DNA of 64,000 nt from assembly GCA_963696505.1 (NCBI GenBank), contig CAVOKN010000017.1, positions 77,199 through 141,198 of the forward strand, given 5' to 3'. This DNA comes from CAVOKN01 sp963696505 (GTDB lineage: Bacteria; Pseudomonadota; Gammaproteobacteria; Burkholderiales; Rhodocyclaceae). Made by a program: the position numbers and the translations under genes. A model generated the notes under the pieces. It was not told the DNA's origin, ran no database searches, and worked only from the letters and a program-made list of their open reading frames with translations. Below are positions 36,173 to 45,167 of the stretch, one piece after another (within the stretch, counting starts at the first letter, position 1; each line of letters opens with the position of its first letter).

Positions 36173-37984
36173 TCAGTCGACTCCGCCAAGGTAGGCTTCG
36201 AGTACCGCCGGATCCTCCTGCACCTCGCGCGGCAGCCCCTCGGCGATCTTCTCGCCGAAGTCCATCACCACCACCCGATCCACCAGTCCCATGACGAAAT
36301 CCATGTCGTGCTCGACCAGCAGTATGCCCATGCCCTCGGCGCGCAGCTTGCGCAGCAGTTCGGCGAGGGACTGCTTCTCCAGGTAGCGCAGGCCGGCGGC
36401 AGGCTCGTCCAGCAGCAGCAAGCAGGGGTCGGCGCACAGCGCCCGAGCGATCTCCAGGAGGCGTTGTTGTCCCAGCGCAAGGCTTCCTGCGGCTTCCAGC
36501 ATGTGGGCACCCAGTCCCACGCGCTCGATCTGGCGCGCCGCCTCCGCCATCAGACGCGCCTCCTCGCGTCGCTCCAGTCGCCACGAGGCGAGGAGCACAC
36601 CGTGCCTTCCGCGCAGATGGGCGCCGATTGCGACGTTCTCCAGCACGCTCATCGTCGGCAGCAGCCTGACGTGCTGGAAGCTGCGGCTCATGCCGCGGCG
36701 CGCGATCTCCCGCGCCGGCAGGCCATCGATACGCTCGCCCAGGAAGCGGACTTCGCCGGAAGTGAGCGGCAGCACACCGGAGATCAGGTTGAACAGCGTG
36801 CTTTTGCCGGCGCCGTTGGGACCGATCAGCGCCAGAATCTCCCCGGCCCGGACCTGGATACTCATGTCGTCGTTGGCCACCAGGCCGCCAAACTCCTTGC
36901 GTGCATGCCTCACTTCAAGAAGCTGTGTGGCCGGCGCCGGTGCCGGCCGGCGCGGCAGGGGCTCGGCGGGTTTGGGCGCCTGGCGCCGCGCGCTCCAGGG
37001 AACGAAGCGCAGCACGATGGGCCAGATGCCGTCCCGTGCGTGCTGGAGCACCAGCACCATCATCAGGCCGAAGAAGATCACCTCGAAGTTGCCGCTCTGG
37101 CCGAACAGGCTGGGCAGCATGTCCTGTAGCCACTGCTTGAGCACGGTGATGAGCCCGGCGCCGACCAGGGCACCCCAAACGTGGCCTGCACCGCCCACGA
37201 CCGCCATGAACAGGTATTCGATGCCGATATGCAGACCGAAGGGCGTGGGGTTGATGAAACGCTGAAGGTGGGCGTAGAGCCAACCGGACACGCAGGCGTA
37301 GAGGGCGGCAATAAGAAAGATGATGGTCTTGGAGCGGGCAGTATCCACGCCCATGGCCTCCGCCATCACGCCGCCACCCTTCAGCGCCCGGATCGACCGG
37401 CCGACCCGCGAGTCGAGCAGGTTCCGGGTGGCCACCATGGTACAGAGCAAGACCAACCAGATCAGGTAGAAGAAGTCGCGGCCGCTCGCCAGTTTCCAGC
37501 CCAGGATCTCCAGCACCGGGATGCCGGTGATGCCGGTGTGGCCGCCGAGGAACTGAAGATTGCCGAACAGGTAGTAGAGGCTGATGCCCCAGGCGATGGT
37601 ACCCAGCGGGAGATAGTGCCCCGACAGGCGCAGCGTGATGAGCCCCAGCAGCAGGGCCACCGCTGCCGTCAGCAGCATCCCTGCCGGAAGCGCTAGCCAG
37701 GGAGAAAGGGCATGGGCGGTGGTGAGATAGCCGGTGGTGTAGGCACCCAGGCCGACGAAGGCCGCCTGACCAAAGGATGTGAGGCCACCGATTCCGGTCA
37801 GCAGCACCAGCCCAAGGGCGACGATCGCGTACAGACCGATGTAATTGAGCAGGGTGACGTAGAACTCGGGCAGTACCAGGGGTGCAGCCGCCAGCAGAGG
37901 CAGGCCGACGGCGGCGACGGCCAAGGGCAGGAAGCGTGGAAGCGTGCCAGACTGAGGCGCAGCCACGTCACTCTTCCTCGACAT
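36173..37984 (-). CDS. LivM-LivG fusion: ABC importer permease and ATPase in one chain
   Basis: This 603-residue protein has a LivM-type permease in residues ~1-325 (LLNYIGLYAIVALGLVLLTG, GGLTSFGQAAFVGLGAYTTG, EYLFMAVVGGAGHVWGALVG), a Pro/Ala-rich linker at ~330-350 (PKPAEPLPRRPAPAPA), and a LivG-type ATPase from ~355 with Walker A GPNGAGKSTL, LALGQQRLLEIARALCADP in place of a full LSGGQ, and LLLDEPAAGL. LivM-LivG fusions occur in betaproteobacteria. Together with LivH, LivF and the binding protein LivJ it forms a HAAT-family importer of branched-chain or other hydrophobic amino acids, or in some relatives amides, urea or aromatics. It overlaps livH by 17 bases. Confidence 0.92.
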   Translation of the reverse strand: MSRKSDVAAPQSGTLPRFLPLAVAAVGLPLLAAAPLVLPEFYVTLLNYIGLYAIVALGLVLLTGIGGLTSFGQAAFVGLGAYTTGYLTTAHALSPWLALPAGMLLTAAVALLLGLITLRLSGHYLPLGTIAWGISLYYLFGNLQFLGGHTGITGIPVLEILGWKLASGRDFFYLIWLVLLCTMVATRNLLDSRVGRSIRALKGGGVMAEAMGVDTARSKTIIFLIAALYACVSGWLYAHLQRFINPTPFGLHIGIEYLFMAVVGGAGHVWGALVGAGLITVLKQWLQDMLPSLFGQSGNFEVIFFGLMMVLVLQHARDGIWPIVLRFVPWSARRQAPKPAEPLPRRPAPAPATQLLEVRHARKEFGGLVANDDMSIQVRAGEILALIGPNGAGKSTLFNLISGVLPLTSGEVRFLGERIDGLPAREIARRGMSRSFQHVRLLPTMSVLENVAIGAHLRGRHGVLLASWRLERREEARLMAEAARQIERVGLGAHMLEAAGSLALGQQRLLEIARALCADPCLLLLDEPAAGLRYLEKQSLAELLRKLRAEGMGILLVEHDMDFVMGLVDRVVVMDFGEKIAEGLPREVQEDPAVLEAYLGGVD

Positions 37985-39002
37985 GATGGGTCGTGAGGGA
38001 ACGCCAGACCAGGACCGGAATGATCAGCGTGAACACGATCACTTCCTTGAAGGCACTGGCCCAGAACGAGGAATACGATTCCAGCAGCCCGACCAGCACG
38101 GCACCCGCCGCGGCCAGTGGGTAGCTGACCAGACCACCGATGATGGCACCGACGAAACCTTTCAATCCGACAAGGAAGCCGGTGTCGTAGTAGATGGTGG
38201 TAATGGGGGCGATCAGGATACCTGAGAAGGCGCCTATCAGTGCCGCCAGCAGGAAGGAGAGCTTTCCGGCCATTACCGTGCTGATGCCCATCAGCCGTGC
38301 GCCGGTGCGGTTGATGGCGGTTGCACGGAGGGCTTTGCCGTAGAGGCTGCGACCGAAGAACTGGTAGAGGCCGACGATGAGCAGGCCGGAACAGGCGATG
38401 ACCCAGATGGTCTGGGCGCCGACAGTGATGCCGCCGATTTCGAAGCTTCCGTCGCTGAAGGCGGGCGTACGGGAACCTTCGGCGCCGAAGAACAGCAGAC
38501 CGAGCCCGACCAAACCCAAGTGCACCGCCACCGATACGATGAGCAGTACGAGAACCGAGGCCTCGGCCAGCGGCTGGTAAGCAAGGCGGTAAACAATGGG
38601 CCCCAGCGGTACGACGATCGCAAGAGTCAGCGCTATCTGCGCGGCCAGCGGCCAACCCGAGGGTGCCAGCCACAGCGTGCATGCCGCCACGGCGGCGGGA
38701 TAGACGAGATTCCACAGCGCAATTCGCGGCAGGCGCCACAACTGCCCTCGCCGAAGGGCAATCACACCATCCATCGCTGCCACCAGCAGGCTACTGCCGA
38801 CCAGCAGCCAGACGGTGGACGGCAGCGTTCCCGCCTGGAAAGCAGCCAATGTCAGCGCACCGAAGGCGACGAACTCACCCTGGGGTATGAAGATAACCCG
38901 GGTAACGGCGAACACCAGCACCAGTGCCAGCGCGAGCAGTGCGTAGATGGCGCCGTTGGTCAGGCCATCCTGGCCAAGCAGGAGGGCTATCTGGAGATCC
39001 AT
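37968..39002 (-). CDS. livH: ABC importer permease LivH
   Basis: The permease has 344 residues and about eight membrane helices. Family signs: QDGLTNGAIYALLALALVLV, TRVIFIPQGEFVAFGALTLA and FVGAIIGGLVSYPLAAAGAV near the end. An inserted hydrophobic segment of ~60 residues in the first third makes it longer than E. coli LivH (308). The ATG at 39002 is used. It lies 96 bp after livJ, separated by an intrinsic terminator. Confidence 0.92.
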   Translation of the reverse strand: MDLQIALLLGQDGLTNGAIYALLALALVLVFAVTRVIFIPQGEFVAFGALTLAAFQAGTLPSTVWLLVGSSLLVAAMDGVIALRRGQLWRLPRIALWNLVYPAAVAACTLWLAPSGWPLAAQIALTLAIVVPLGPIVYRLAYQPLAEASVLVLLIVSVAVHLGLVGLGLLFFGAEGSRTPAFSDGSFEIGGITVGAQTIWVIACSGLLIVGLYQFFGRSLYGKALRATAINRTGARLMGISTVMAGKLSFLLAALIGAFSGILIAPITTIYYDTGFLVGLKGFVGAIIGGLVSYPLAAAGAVLVGLLESYSSFWASAFKEVIVFTLIIPVLVWRSLTTHHVEEE

Positions 39003-39011
39003 GCTTTTACA

Positions 39012-39040
39012 CAAAAATCAGGGGCGCCACCGCGCCCCTG
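39012..39040 (-). terminator. terminator/attenuator between livJ and livH
   Basis: On the minus strand CAGGGGCGC and GCGCCCCTG form a perfect 9-bp stem with a 4-base loop, followed by ATTTTTG. Placed just after livJ and before livH, it would let the binding protein be made in excess of the membrane parts, a common arrangement for ABC importers. Confidence 0.8.
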
Positions 39041-39097
39041 GGTTTGTTGCAGGTTCCGGCACCAAGGCGGTGCCGGCCATGAAGCGCATCGACGGCC

Positions 39098-40243
39098 TTA
39101 CTTGAGCAACTTCCAGCCACCGTCCTGGATGGTCACCATGACGCGGGCGCGCTGATCGAAGCCGAGGTGATCCTGGGGTCCCATATTGAACACGCCGTGG
39201 GTGCCAACCACGTTCCTGAGGCCCTCCAAGGCGTCGCGCAGGGCCGCTCGAAACTCCTTGGTGCCAGGCTTGGCCTTCTTCAGTGCTTCGGGAATCGCAC
39301 TCTGGAGCAGGATGCCGGCGTCCCATGCATGGGCGCCGAAGGTGGAGACGCTGCCCTTGCCGTGGACGGCTTCGTACTTTGTGACGTATTCCAGTGCCAC
39401 TTTCTTGATCGGGTTGGTGTCGGGCAACTGGGCCGCGACCAGAACCGGGCCAGCCGGCAGGAAGGTACCTTCGACGTCCTTGCCGCCGACCCGAAGGAAA
39501 TCGTTGTTGGCTACACCGTGGGTCTGGTAAACCCTGCCCTTGTAACCCTTTTCCTTGAGCGCCTTCTGGGGCAGGGCAGCGGGTGTTCCGGCGCCGGCAA
39601 TCAGGACCGCGTCGGGGTTGGCGGCGAGCAGTTTCAGCACTTGGCCGGTCACCGAGGTGTCAGCGCGGTTGTAGCGTTCGTTTGCCACGACCTTGATCTT
39701 GCGTGCTTCAGCGATCTTGCTGAATTCGTTCCACCAGCCCTCGCCGTAGGCGTCGGCGAAACCGATAAAGGCGACTGTCTGGATTCCGGCGCTGCTCATG
39801 TGCTCGGAGATGGCCACCGACATCTGGGCGTCGTTCTGGGGTGTCTTGAAAACCCAGCGGCGCTTGGCATCCATGGGCTCGATGATGCGGGAAGACGCCG
39901 CCATGCTGATCATCGGCGTCTCAGCTTCGGCCGCAACATCGATCATGGCCAGCGAGTTGGGGGTGATGGTCGATCCAACGATGACGTCCACCTTGTCCTC
40001 GCTGAGCAGCTTGCGCGTGTTCTTGACGGCAGTGGTGGTGTCCGATGCATCGTCGAGAACGATGTACTGCACTTTTTCCCCGCCGATGGTGGTCGGCAGC
40101 AGGGCGAAGGTGTTTTTCTCCGGAATACCGAGGGAGGCCGCCGGTCCGGTCGCGGAAAGGGTGACACCGACCTTGATGTCGGCGAGCGCCGGGTTTACTG
40201 CCAGCGCGGCAAGTAACGCCAGCATCAATGATCTTGTTTTCAT
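39098..40243 (-). CDS. ABC importer periplasmic substrate-binding protein (LivJ type)
   Basis: The protein has 381 residues; MKTRSLMLALLAALAVNPALA is the signal peptide. The mature sequence DIKVGVTLSATGPAASLGIP, the YIVLDDASDTTTAVKNTRKL block, VDVIVGSTITPNSLAMIDVA and MISMAASSRIIEPMDAKRRW match the Peripla_BP_6 family used by HAAT importers. It delivers ligand to LivH/LivMG/LivF encoded downstream. The ligand is not evident. The start at 40243 is preceded by GGAGGAGACC. Confidence 0.93.
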   Translation of the reverse strand: MKTRSLMLALLAALAVNPALADIKVGVTLSATGPAASLGIPEKNTFALLPTTIGGEKVQYIVLDDASDTTTAVKNTRKLLSEDKVDVIVGSTITPNSLAMIDVAAEAETPMISMAASSRIIEPMDAKRRWVFKTPQNDAQMSVAISEHMSSAGIQTVAFIGFADAYGEGWWNEFSKIAEARKIKVVANERYNRADTSVTGQVLKLLAANPDAVLIAGAGTPAALPQKALKEKGYKGRVYQTHGVANNDFLRVGGKDVEGTFLPAGPVLVAAQLPDTNPIKKVALEYVTKYEAVHGKGSVSTFGAHAWDAGILLQSAIPEALKKAKPGTKEFRAALRDALEGLRNVVGTHGVFNMGPQDHLGFDQRARVMVTIQDGGWKLLK

Positions 40244-40346
40244 GGGTCTCCTCCGAATAGGTGCCGCCCGATGGGCGACCGGCAATGATACCGGGGGGTC
40301 CTTGCCTCTGTCCATGGATAAAGCATTGTTGTAGGTAGGGTCTTAA

Positions 40347-40362
40347 GGTTTCACGTGAAACA
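40347..40362. promoter_or_regulatory. parS centromere site (15/16 match)
   Basis: GGTTTCACGTGAAACA differs from the parS consensus TGTTTCACGTGAAACA only at the first base. It is intergenic and about 4.8 kb from dnaA. Confidence 0.85.
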
Positions 40363-40365
40363 CCT

Positions 40366-41124
40366 TCAGGCGAAGGTGTCGTAGGCAAACTTGGCTATCA
40401 GGATTGCAACGACCACGAGGAAGGCCTGACGCACAAATCGGACCCCTCGGCTTAGTGCAAGCTGAGACCCTACGAAGGAACCCGCAAGATTGAAAACCGC
40501 CATTCCCAGCCCAACGCCGACCATCACATGTCCAGCGGGCGCAAAGTAGAGCAGGGCAGCAAGGTTGGTTCCGGCATTCACCACTTTGGCGCTTGCCGAC
40601 GCTCGCAGGAAATCCAGAGCGAAGACGCGAACGAATAGGAAGATAAGGAAGCTGCCTGCACCGGGCCCAAAGAAGCCGTCGTAAAAACCGATCACCGCAC
40701 CCAGCGCTGCTGCGATCAGCCCATCGCGCCGGGCGTAGGTCCGGCCGCTGTCTACAACGCCGAAGTCCTTACGCAGGAATGTATACAGTCCGACCAAGAT
40801 GAGCAGCAGAAGCACCAGGGGCCTCATCCAATCCCGGGGCAGGAGTGCCACCACCATCGCACCACCGTAGGACGCTAGAAAGGCGGCGGCAGCGGCGGGC
40901 ACGGCGATCATGAATGGCAGACGAATCCTGCGTGCGTAACGCCAGGCAGCAGCACCGGTACCGAAGACGCCTGATAACTTGTTGGTCCCGAACAGCGTTG
41001 CGGGCGTCGCATTCGGGTAGGCACTGAAGAGCGCCGGGATCTGCACCAAGCCACCGCCACCGACGATGGCATCGACCATTCCGGCAAAAAAAGCGGCACC
41101 GAAAAGCAGGGGAAGTTCGATCAC
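40366..41124 (-). CDS. TauE/SafE family membrane protein
   Basis: The protein has 252 residues and seven to eight membrane helices, starting with GTG at 41124. FFAGMVDAIVGGGGLVQIPA near the N-terminus, FGTNKLSGVFGTGAAAWRYA and IGFYDGFFGPGAGSFLIFLF are the two repeats of the TauE/SafE (DUF81) fold. Family members export sulfite, sulfoacetate or similar organic anions. The gene is bracketed by the two parS sites and stands alone, so substrate cannot be inferred. Confidence 0.88.
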   Translation of the reverse strand: MIELPLLFGAAFFAGMVDAIVGGGGLVQIPALFSAYPNATPATLFGTNKLSGVFGTGAAAWRYARRIRLPFMIAVPAAAAAFLASYGGAMVVALLPRDWMRPLVLLLLILVGLYTFLRKDFGVVDSGRTYARRDGLIAAALGAVIGFYDGFFGPGAGSFLIFLFVRVFALDFLRASASAKVVNAGTNLAALLYFAPAGHVMVGVGLGMAVFNLAGSFVGSQLALSRGVRFVRQAFLVVVAILIAKFAYDTFA

Positions 41125-41139
41125 GAGACGCAGCGCCCG

Positions 41140-41155
41140 TGTTTCACGTGAAACA
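41140..41155. promoter_or_regulatory. parS centromere site (perfect)
   Basis: TGTTTCACGTGAAACA is the exact 16-bp parS palindrome bound by ParB. It lies between mnmE and the TauE/SafE gene, 4 kb from dnaA, 778 bp from a second site. Confidence 0.95.
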
Positions 41156-41162
41156 GCAAGCG

Positions 41163-42515
41163 CTACTTTCCAATGCAGAAGCGACCGAAGATCTCTCCCA
41201 GGAGGTCGTCGGATGTGAATTCGCCTGTGATCGTGCTCAGAGCTTCCTGGGCAAGCCGCAGTTCTTCGGCGAGAAGCTCCAGTTGCGGCCCGCATTCCCC
41301 TGCGGCAGCAAGGTGCGCGGCTGCATCGCCCAGTGCCTCAAGGTGGCGCTCGCGCGCCATGTACAGGTCTTCGCCGCTCGCTTGCCAACCCGCAACCGCC
41401 AGCAGCTCCCGTTCAAGGAATTCGACGCCCTCCCCGGAGCGGGCGGAAAGGTACACCCGGACACCATCCTGATCCTCAGCCCGCCCCGGTTCGATCCCCG
41501 ACAGATCGATCTTGTTGAACACGCTAATGCGGCGGATCCCCACCGGCAGGCGGGCGACGATGCACCGGTCCTCGTCGGTAACGCCGCGACCGGCATCGAC
41601 GATCAGCAGTACGACGTCAGAACGCTCGATCTCCTGCCAAGTGCGGTCTATGCCCAGGCGCTCGACGTGATCCTCCGTCTCCCTCAAGCCGGCGGTGTCA
41701 ATCACGTGCAGCGGAATGCCTTCTATCTGTATCGACTCCCGCAGAGCGTCCCGGGTCGTTCCCGCGATTTCTGTGACGATTGCCCGCTCGTGACCGGCGA
41801 GCCGGTTGAGGAGGCTCGACTTGCCGACATTCGGTTGGCCCGCCAGGACCACATGGAGTCCACTGCGCAGCAGGCTGCCCTGGCGGGCTTTGGAGCGGAT
41901 CGCGTCGAGCCGCCGTCCGACCGCGACCAGACGTCCCTGGGCATCGGCCGCCTCGAGGAAATCCACCTCTTCGTCCGGGAAGTCGAGGGTCGCCTCAACC
42001 AGCGCCCGCAGATCGATAAGTTCATTCACCAGGGCGTGGATCTCGCGCGAGAAGATACCGGTCAGCGAACGCACTGCTGAGCGCGCAGCCGCCGTGGTCG
42101 AAGCCTCGATCAGGTCGGCCACGCTCTCTGCCTGAGCCAGATCCAGCTTGTCGTTCAGGAATGCCCGCTGCGTGAACTCGCCCGGCTGAGCGACCCGCGC
42201 GCCGAGTTCGAGGCAGCGTGCGAGCAGCAACTGCATCACCACAGGTCCTCCATGGCCCTGCAGTTCGAGCACGTCCTCCCCAGTGAAGGAGCGGGGCGCC
42301 GGAAAGAACAGGGCGATGCCCTGGTCGATCACGCTGCCGTCGCCGGCCAGGAAATCAGAAAGACTGGCGGCGCGGGGTGCCGGCTCCTTGCCGAGGACGC
42401 TGCGCGCGAGTGGGAGCAGGGCAGGCCCCGAAACCCTAACCACCCCGATACCGCCACGTCCGGGCGGCGTCGCGATGGCGGCAATCCGCTCAGGCTGACT
42501 TTGGCTTGCTACCAC
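41163..42515 (-). CDS. mnmE: tRNA modification GTPase MnmE
   Basis: The GTPase has 450 residues. The N-terminal folate-binding domain (IAAIATPPGRGGIGVVRVSG) is followed by a helical domain and the G domain with GQPNVGKSSLLN, DTAGLRET and NKID. It ends in the invariant CIGK. It partners MnmG in modifying U34 of tRNAs. The GTG at 42515 overlaps the end of yidC by 26 bases. Confidence 0.95.
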   Translation of the reverse strand: MVASQSQPERIAAIATPPGRGGIGVVRVSGPALLPLARSVLGKEPAPRAASLSDFLAGDGSVIDQGIALFFPAPRSFTGEDVLELQGHGGPVVMQLLLARCLELGARVAQPGEFTQRAFLNDKLDLAQAESVADLIEASTTAAARSAVRSLTGIFSREIHALVNELIDLRALVEATLDFPDEEVDFLEAADAQGRLVAVGRRLDAIRSKARQGSLLRSGLHVVLAGQPNVGKSSLLNRLAGHERAIVTEIAGTTRDALRESIQIEGIPLHVIDTAGLRETEDHVERLGIDRTWQEIERSDVVLLIVDAGRGVTDEDRCIVARLPVGIRRISVFNKIDLSGIEPGRAEDQDGVRVYLSARSGEGVEFLERELLAVAGWQASGEDLYMARERHLEALGDAAAHLAAAGECGPQLELLAEELRLAQEALSTITGEFTSDDLLGEIFGRFCIGK

Positions 42516-44148
42516 CCTCGATCATCCGCGTGATCTGCCACTGCTGCGCGATCGACAGGATGTTGTTGACAGTCCAGTAGAGCACCAGACCGGCGGGGAA
42601 GAACAGCATCATGCCGGTGAACACGATCGGCATGAACAGCATGATCTTGGCCTGGATTGGATCGGGCGGCGTCGGGTTGAGCTTGGTCTGGATGAACATC
42701 GTGACACCCATGATCAGCGGCATGACGTAATAGGGATCCTGCGCCGAGAGATCGTGGATCCAGCCAATCCATGGTGCATGGCGCATTTCCACCGTGCCCA
42801 GCAGCACCCAGTAGAGCGCGATGAACACCGGGATCTGCACCACGATCGGCAGGCAGCCGCCTAGGGGATTGATCTTCTCCTTCTTGTACAGCTCCATCAT
42901 CTCCTGGTTCATGCGCGCCCGGTCGGAGCCGTACATCTCCTTGATCTTCATCATCTTGGGCGTGACCACGCGCATTTTGGCCATCGACTTGTAGCTCGCC
43001 GCGGAAAGCGGGAAGAAGATCAGCTTGATGATCACCGTGAGAAGGATAATGGCCCAGCCCCAGTTGCCCACCAGCTTGTGCAGCCACTCCAGCAACCAGA
43101 ACAGCGGCGCGGCGATCACGGTTAGCCAGCCGTAGTCCACCACCAGGTCCAGACCCGGAGCGAGTTTCTCCAGCTTGGACTGCTCCTGCGGCCCGGCGTA
43201 CAGCGGGACGCCGATTCGGCCACTCTCGCCAGGCGCGATCGCCGCCACCGGCACAATGACACCGGCGGTGTAGAGATCCGTCCCGACCTTCTGGGCGAAG
43301 AACTCCCGCGCATCGGACCCGGCGGGCAGCCAGGCGCCGACGAAGTAGTGCTGGACGATCCCGATCCATCCGTTGTTCACCTTCGACGGGAGCTTCACCT
43401 TCCCCTTGTCGATGTCGGCGAACTGCAGTTTCTGGAACTTGCCCTCCTCGGTGTAGAGCGCCGGGCCGGTGAAGGTCTGAACCATCGGGACCCCCGAATC
43501 CGACGCCTTCCCGTCGCGCTGCAACTGAAAATAGGCATGAAGTGCCAGCGGTACACCGCCACCATTGACGATCTCGTGGGCAATCTCGACCACGTAGCTG
43601 CCGCGCCTGAAGGTGAGTACCTTCGCCACCTTCACGCCATTCGCTTCCGGTGCCTCCAGTCGCACCTGCACCACGTCCTCACCCGGCTTGAGTTCGACGT
43701 CCCCTTGCGGAAGCGAATACAGAGTCCTGTGGTTCGGGAGCGCCTCCCCGATCAGCCCGCTCTGGGCGAGGTAGGTGTGCCCGGCCCCGGAGTCGAGCAG
43801 GAGGAGATTCTTCTTCTCGTCGGTGGTCGAACGGTGCTGCAGCAGCTCCAGGCGGACGATGTCTCCCCCAAGGGACGAAACCTCTGCCGCGATCAGGTCG
43901 GTGCGCACGGTGATTTGGGCTGATTTTGCTCCGGCCGGTGTCGAAGGCCCGCCCGGGACTGCCGTCGGCGCCGGCGGTTGCGCGGCGGTCAGCGCCGGCG
44001 AGATAGTTGGTGCTGGTACTCCAGCCGCTTCCTGGCCGGCGGTGACTGCCGGTGCGGGCTTGGGCTGGTTGTACCTTTGCCAGCCGTCCCACAGCATGAC
44101 CAGGGAAAAACTGAAAACCAGTAGGAGGATCAGACGTTGGGAATCCAT
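42490..44148 (-). CDS. yidC: membrane protein insertase YidC
   Basis: The insertase has 552 residues. An N-terminal anchor (MDSQRLILLLVFSFSLVMLW) precedes a Pro/Ala-rich linker, a large periplasmic domain (~80-340) and the conserved five-helix C-terminal core (GWAIILLTVIIKLIFFPLSA, MNQEMMELYKKEKINPLGGC, MPIVFTGMMLFFPAGLVLYW). It inserts proteins into the inner membrane with or without Sec. The start at 44148 is the family start; an upstream open frame is yidD read out of phase. Confidence 0.96.
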   Translation of the reverse strand: MDSQRLILLLVFSFSLVMLWDGWQRYNQPKPAPAVTAGQEAAGVPAPTISPALTAAQPPAPTAVPGGPSTPAGAKSAQITVRTDLIAAEVSSLGGDIVRLELLQHRSTTDEKKNLLLLDSGAGHTYLAQSGLIGEALPNHRTLYSLPQGDVELKPGEDVVQVRLEAPEANGVKVAKVLTFRRGSYVVEIAHEIVNGGGVPLALHAYFQLQRDGKASDSGVPMVQTFTGPALYTEEGKFQKLQFADIDKGKVKLPSKVNNGWIGIVQHYFVGAWLPAGSDAREFFAQKVGTDLYTAGVIVPVAAIAPGESGRIGVPLYAGPQEQSKLEKLAPGLDLVVDYGWLTVIAAPLFWLLEWLHKLVGNWGWAIILLTVIIKLIFFPLSAASYKSMAKMRVVTPKMMKIKEMYGSDRARMNQEMMELYKKEKINPLGGCLPIVVQIPVFIALYWVLLGTVEMRHAPWIGWIHDLSAQDPYYVMPLIMGVTMFIQTKLNPTPPDPIQAKIMLFMPIVFTGMMLFFPAGLVLYWTVNNILSIAQQWQITRMIEGGSKPKSA

Positions 44149-44164
44149 GGGAACTTTCGCCTGT

Positions 44165-44374
44165 TTATGGGACCGGGTCGTAACCGCCCGGGTTCCAGGG
44201 ATGGCACCGCAGCACGCGGCGCGCGGCAAGATAAGAACCCCGGAGGGCTCCATGGCGCCCCAGAGCCTCAATGGCGTATTCGGAGCAGCTCGGGAAGAAT
44301 CGGCAACTGCGCCCAAGCATGGGGCTCAGAGCGTACTGGTAGGCCCGCAAAAGACCAATAAGCAGCTTGTTCAT
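44165..44374 (-). CDS. yidD: membrane protein insertion efficiency factor YidD
   Basis: This 69-residue protein carries the family pattern LLRAYQYALSPMLGRSCRFF, PSCSEYAIEALGRHGALRGS and RVLRCHPWNPGGYDPVP. It overlaps the rnpA stop by four bases and precedes yidC by 16. Confidence 0.95.
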   Translation of the reverse strand: MNKLLIGLLRAYQYALSPMLGRSCRFFPSCSEYAIEALGRHGALRGSYLAARRVLRCHPWNPGGYDPVP

Positions 44375-44814
44375 CGTACCAGGCGCGCCAATAGGCTATC
44401 CAGTTCTCCGCGCAGCTCCCGCCGATCCAAGGCGGTAAACGGGGAAGCCAGCCTCAGGACTAGATCCAGGGCAGGCAGCCGTGCACGGACGCTACGGAAG
44501 GCTTCCCGGGCGATGCGCTTCACCAGGTTGCGATCGACCGCCCGTTTCAGCAGCCTGCGGGCGACGATCAGCCCGATCCGGGCTCCGCTTCCAGCGTTGG
44601 AGCGATGCTTCAGGACGAAGTGGCGGCTGCGCAGCGCAGCACCTGCCTTGAGCACCCCGGAATAATCCGATGGCCGCCGAAGCCGGCGCGACGGATCGAA
44701 CCCAGCATCGGTCGCCTCCCGACCGGCCGCAGCCGGCTCACCCGCTGCGGTCGTGTCAGACGCCGAGCCGGGTCCGACCCTTGGCCCGGCGCGCCTGGAT
44801 GACTGCCCGTCCAC
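44371..44814 (-). CDS. rnpA: ribonuclease P protein component (start uncertain)
   Basis: The conserved part (DPSRRLRRPSDYSGVLKAGA, IGLIVARRLLKRAVDRNLVK, RIAREAFRSVRARLPALDLV) is clear; RnpA binds RNase P RNA for tRNA 5' maturation. In this frame the only usual start codon is the ATG at 44814, which lies inside rpmH and gives a 147-residue product with a ~45-residue low-complexity extension. A well-placed ATG with GGGAGG upstream exists near 44690 but is one frame off. Either the gene truly overlaps rpmH by 59 bp, or a one-base indel hides the real start. Confidence 0.9.
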   Translation of the reverse strand: MDGQSSRRAGPRVGPGSASDTTAAGEPAAAGREATDAGFDPSRRLRRPSDYSGVLKAGAALRSRHFVLKHRSNAGSGARIGLIVARRLLKRAVDRNLVKRIAREAFRSVRARLPALDLVLRLASPFTALDRRELRGELDSLLARLVR

Positions 44815-44890
44815 CCCGGGTGCGCATGCGCACTAGGAAACCATGAGTACGCTTGCGCCGCACCACCGAAGGTTGATAGGTTCGTTTCAT
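44756..44890 (-). CDS. rpmH: 50S ribosomal protein L34
   Basis: The 44-residue basic protein has the invariant start MKRTYQPSVVRRKRTHGFLV and the end RAVIQARRAKGRTRLGV. It is the first gene of the rpmH-rnpA-yidD-yidC-mnmE series, transcribed away from dnaA. Confidence 0.97.
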   Translation of the reverse strand: MKRTYQPSVVRRKRTHGFLVRMRTRGGRAVIQARRAKGRTRLGV

Positions 44891-45167
44891 AATGTGATAG
44901 CCCGCTCGATGTGAAAGAAGCGCGCGCCGGCGCGCCGAGAAAAACGAGCGATTACATCGTCCGGCCGCATCCGTGTCAAGTTCTTAATTTTTCCCGGCCT
45001 GTGGATAAGTCTCCCAGCAGGGGGTAGAATCAGCCCCTCGCTGACGCCGAAGGCACCAAAAATTCGGCCAAAAACATAATATTATTCAAATGCTTATTCA
45101 AGAACTGACGCTCCTGTTGGTGCTCCGTTCGACTCCCGCTTCAGGACCGGCTTCTGCGGTGCCGAAA
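44891..45167. other. rpmH-dnaA intergenic region, likely part of oriC
   Basis: It contains a perfect DnaA box (TGTGGATAA, 45000-45008, reverse of TTATCCACA), an AT-rich stretch (CATAATATTATTCAAATGC near 45075-45093) that could unwind, and the divergent promoters of rpmH and dnaA. Gene order rpmH/dnaA/dnaN/gyrB and nearby parS sites support the origin lying here or in the dnaA-dnaN spacer. Confidence 0.7.
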
